64,000 nt of DNA from Thalassia testudinum (taxonomy: Eukaryota; Streptophyta; Magnoliopsida; Alismatales; Hydrocharitaceae). Numbering within the stretch: the first letter of the stretch is position 1; each line of letters starts with the position of its first letter. The translations under genes and the position numbers were made by a program. The notes under the pieces were generated by a model. It did not search any database. It was not told where the DNA came from and saw only the letters and a program-made list of their open reading frames with translations. Positions 62,996 to 64,000 of this stretch are shown piece after piece. The stretch is taken from positions 7,528,501 to 7,592,500 of the forward strand of contig JAZHRO010000012.1 in assembly GCA_037157565.1 (NCBI GenBank). The letters are read 5' to 3'.

Positions 62996-64000
62996 TGTTG
63001 GTGCTAGAGCACCACGATCATTTGTTTTGATGATAACAAAACACGTGTTATTTAACATTTGCAATTTGAGTCCTAGATTTCAGGTCAATTGCAAATGTGG
63101 ACGTGTTTAGACGGAGTTCGAGCTCGCATCCAGGACGGATTGGAAGAGCTTGACGGAAAACAGAGGAGGTTCGCGTGGAGCGAAAGATTGGAGATGGAAG
63201 ACAAGAAGAATAGGATAGATTCCTTTTTATCCTTTCATGTATCTCTTGTATTTATTTTCTTGCTCTTTTTGATTCCTTAGAACATTATGTTAAAGAGCCT
63301 CAAAGTACCCTAAAAGTAGTCCTAGGAACACCTGCACAACCCTAGGATACTTAGGTTTTCTGTAGAATACCTAGAAAACCAATATAGGGCTCAAACAGCA
63401 TTTCAAGACGTCTAATCCCAAAATCAGACGTCTGATAAAGAATTCTAAGATGTCTGACTGTTGTTTCAGACGTCTGATAACTGTTAGGCTGGACTTAGTT
63501 TTCTGTCTGATGAAATCAGACGTCCAGACCTTAGACCAGACGTCTTAGAAGACGTCTGATGGATTTGCCAGACGTCCAGATAGTGGACCGTTGGCTAACT
63601 TAGCAAGCACGGCAGTATATGACCGTTAGAGCCTTATCAGACGTCCATAGGTCTTCCCAGACGTCTGATAATTGACCGTTTTGCCTCGGCTGACCCAAAA
63701 TCTCTTCTCAGAGATTTTCTAGCCGTTGCAACGTTTGGAAATCAATTCCCACAGTAAAAGTAGGTTTCCAGACATCCAGACTTAGTGCCAGACGTCCTGT
63801 ATGTCGTCTGATGGACTTGCGTAAAAACCCTGTTTAGATCTGATCCAAGTCAGGGAGAGACCCGCCCAAAATCAGACGTCTGACCTTTGTATCAGACGTC
63901 TTATAGTGAACTTCCAGACGTCTGATGCTAGAATTAGACGTCTGATAAGCCTGTCAGAATAATGATTGTTCCTGATTTCGGGCTGATTCTCTTGGACTTT
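62996..64000 (+). mobile_element. SIRE-like LTR, left part, runs off the window
   Basis: Begins TGTTGGTGCTAGAGCACCACGATC, the same start as the SIRE-like LTRs (their minus strand). It follows them through TTGATGATAACAAAACACGTG and the palindrome array. Inserted in the RT of the LINE; the 5 bases before it are ACTGG. At least 1005 bp are present. The short open stretch 63089-63280 lies in U3 and is not a gene. Confidence 0.88.
63405..63944 (+). promoter_or_regulatory. Array of paired CAGACGTCTG palindromes (third SIRE-like LTR)
   Basis: Sites start at 63405/63425, 63447/63467, 63517/63537, 63549/63569, 63638/63658, 63769/63789, 63801, 63873/63893 and 63915/63935. Steps are 20-22-20, 20-12-20, 20, 20-12 and 20-22-20. 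This mirrors the order in the SIRE-like LTRs at 18202 and 22028, read in reverse, although many spacers have diverged. Confidence 0.7.

Overview
The window is nuclear DNA from a flowering plant. Almost every coding trace belongs to a plant retrotransposon clade: Athila-like and Tekay/Del-like Ty3/Gypsy, SIRE-like Ty1/Copia, and an L1-type LINE. There are no operons, Shine-Dalgarno sites or CRISPR arrays. The LINE ORF1 carries CCHC knuckles followed by a DUF4283-like stretch, an order I associate mostly with monocots, so a monocot is a weak guess. No host gene is intact. Two short host-gene fragments are visible: an ISY1-like splicing factor (28458-28722) and an AGC-type kinase (33121-33357).

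Layout. 1-6179: 3' part of a + strand Athila-like element (decayed pol, 1.35 kb non-coding 3' region, LTR 4776-6179), joined to a Tekay-like chromovirus. 6180-24841: the Tekay-like complex, consisting of decayed gag-PR-RT-IN-chromodomain, LTR 10014-12505, a 364-bp pol remnant, and a second LTR running 12870-24841 because it carries two nested insertions. These are a 3.9-kb solo LTR (13079-17022, poly-C target duplication) and a complete minus-strand SIRE-like element that has gag but no pol (18202-23739, target duplication CGTAG). 24842-33488: AT-rich intergenic DNA with microsatellites and the two host-gene fragments. 33489-46580: a full-length but dead Athila-like element (LTRs 2786 and 2310 bp, tRNA-Asp-type primer site, integrase core deleted). 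46581-62995: an L1-like LINE split at 48972/62249 by a minus-strand Athila-like element (48973-62248, target duplication TGAGG) and cut off in its reverse transcriptase by another SIRE-type LTR starting at 62996.

The most striking pattern is not a gene. LTRs of three unrelated families (SIRE Copia, Tekay Gypsy, Athila Gypsy) carry a 10-bp near-palindrome, consensus CAGACGTCTG, arranged in pairs exactly 20 bp apart start to start. The 10-bp spacers between partners are not conserved. Pairs are combined with step sizes of 12 or 22 bp, and the same 20-12-20 module occurs in both the Copia and the Gypsy LTRs. In the SIRE-like LTRs the array lies about 110-650 bp upstream of the TATA box, where an enhancer would sit. 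Other signals: hairpins at LTR 5' ends, a second polypurine motif GCATGGGGGG 1.2-1.4 kb upstream of the 3' LTR in all three Athila-like elements, and a nonsense-mutation spectrum dominated by C-to-T changes (mostly CAG to TAG), as expected from deamination of methylated cytosine.

All genes here are retroelement genes serving their own replication: GAG packages RNA, protease matures the polyprotein, RT/RNase H copies it, and integrase inserts it. None appears functional. The window is a record of nested insertion, recombination and decay.
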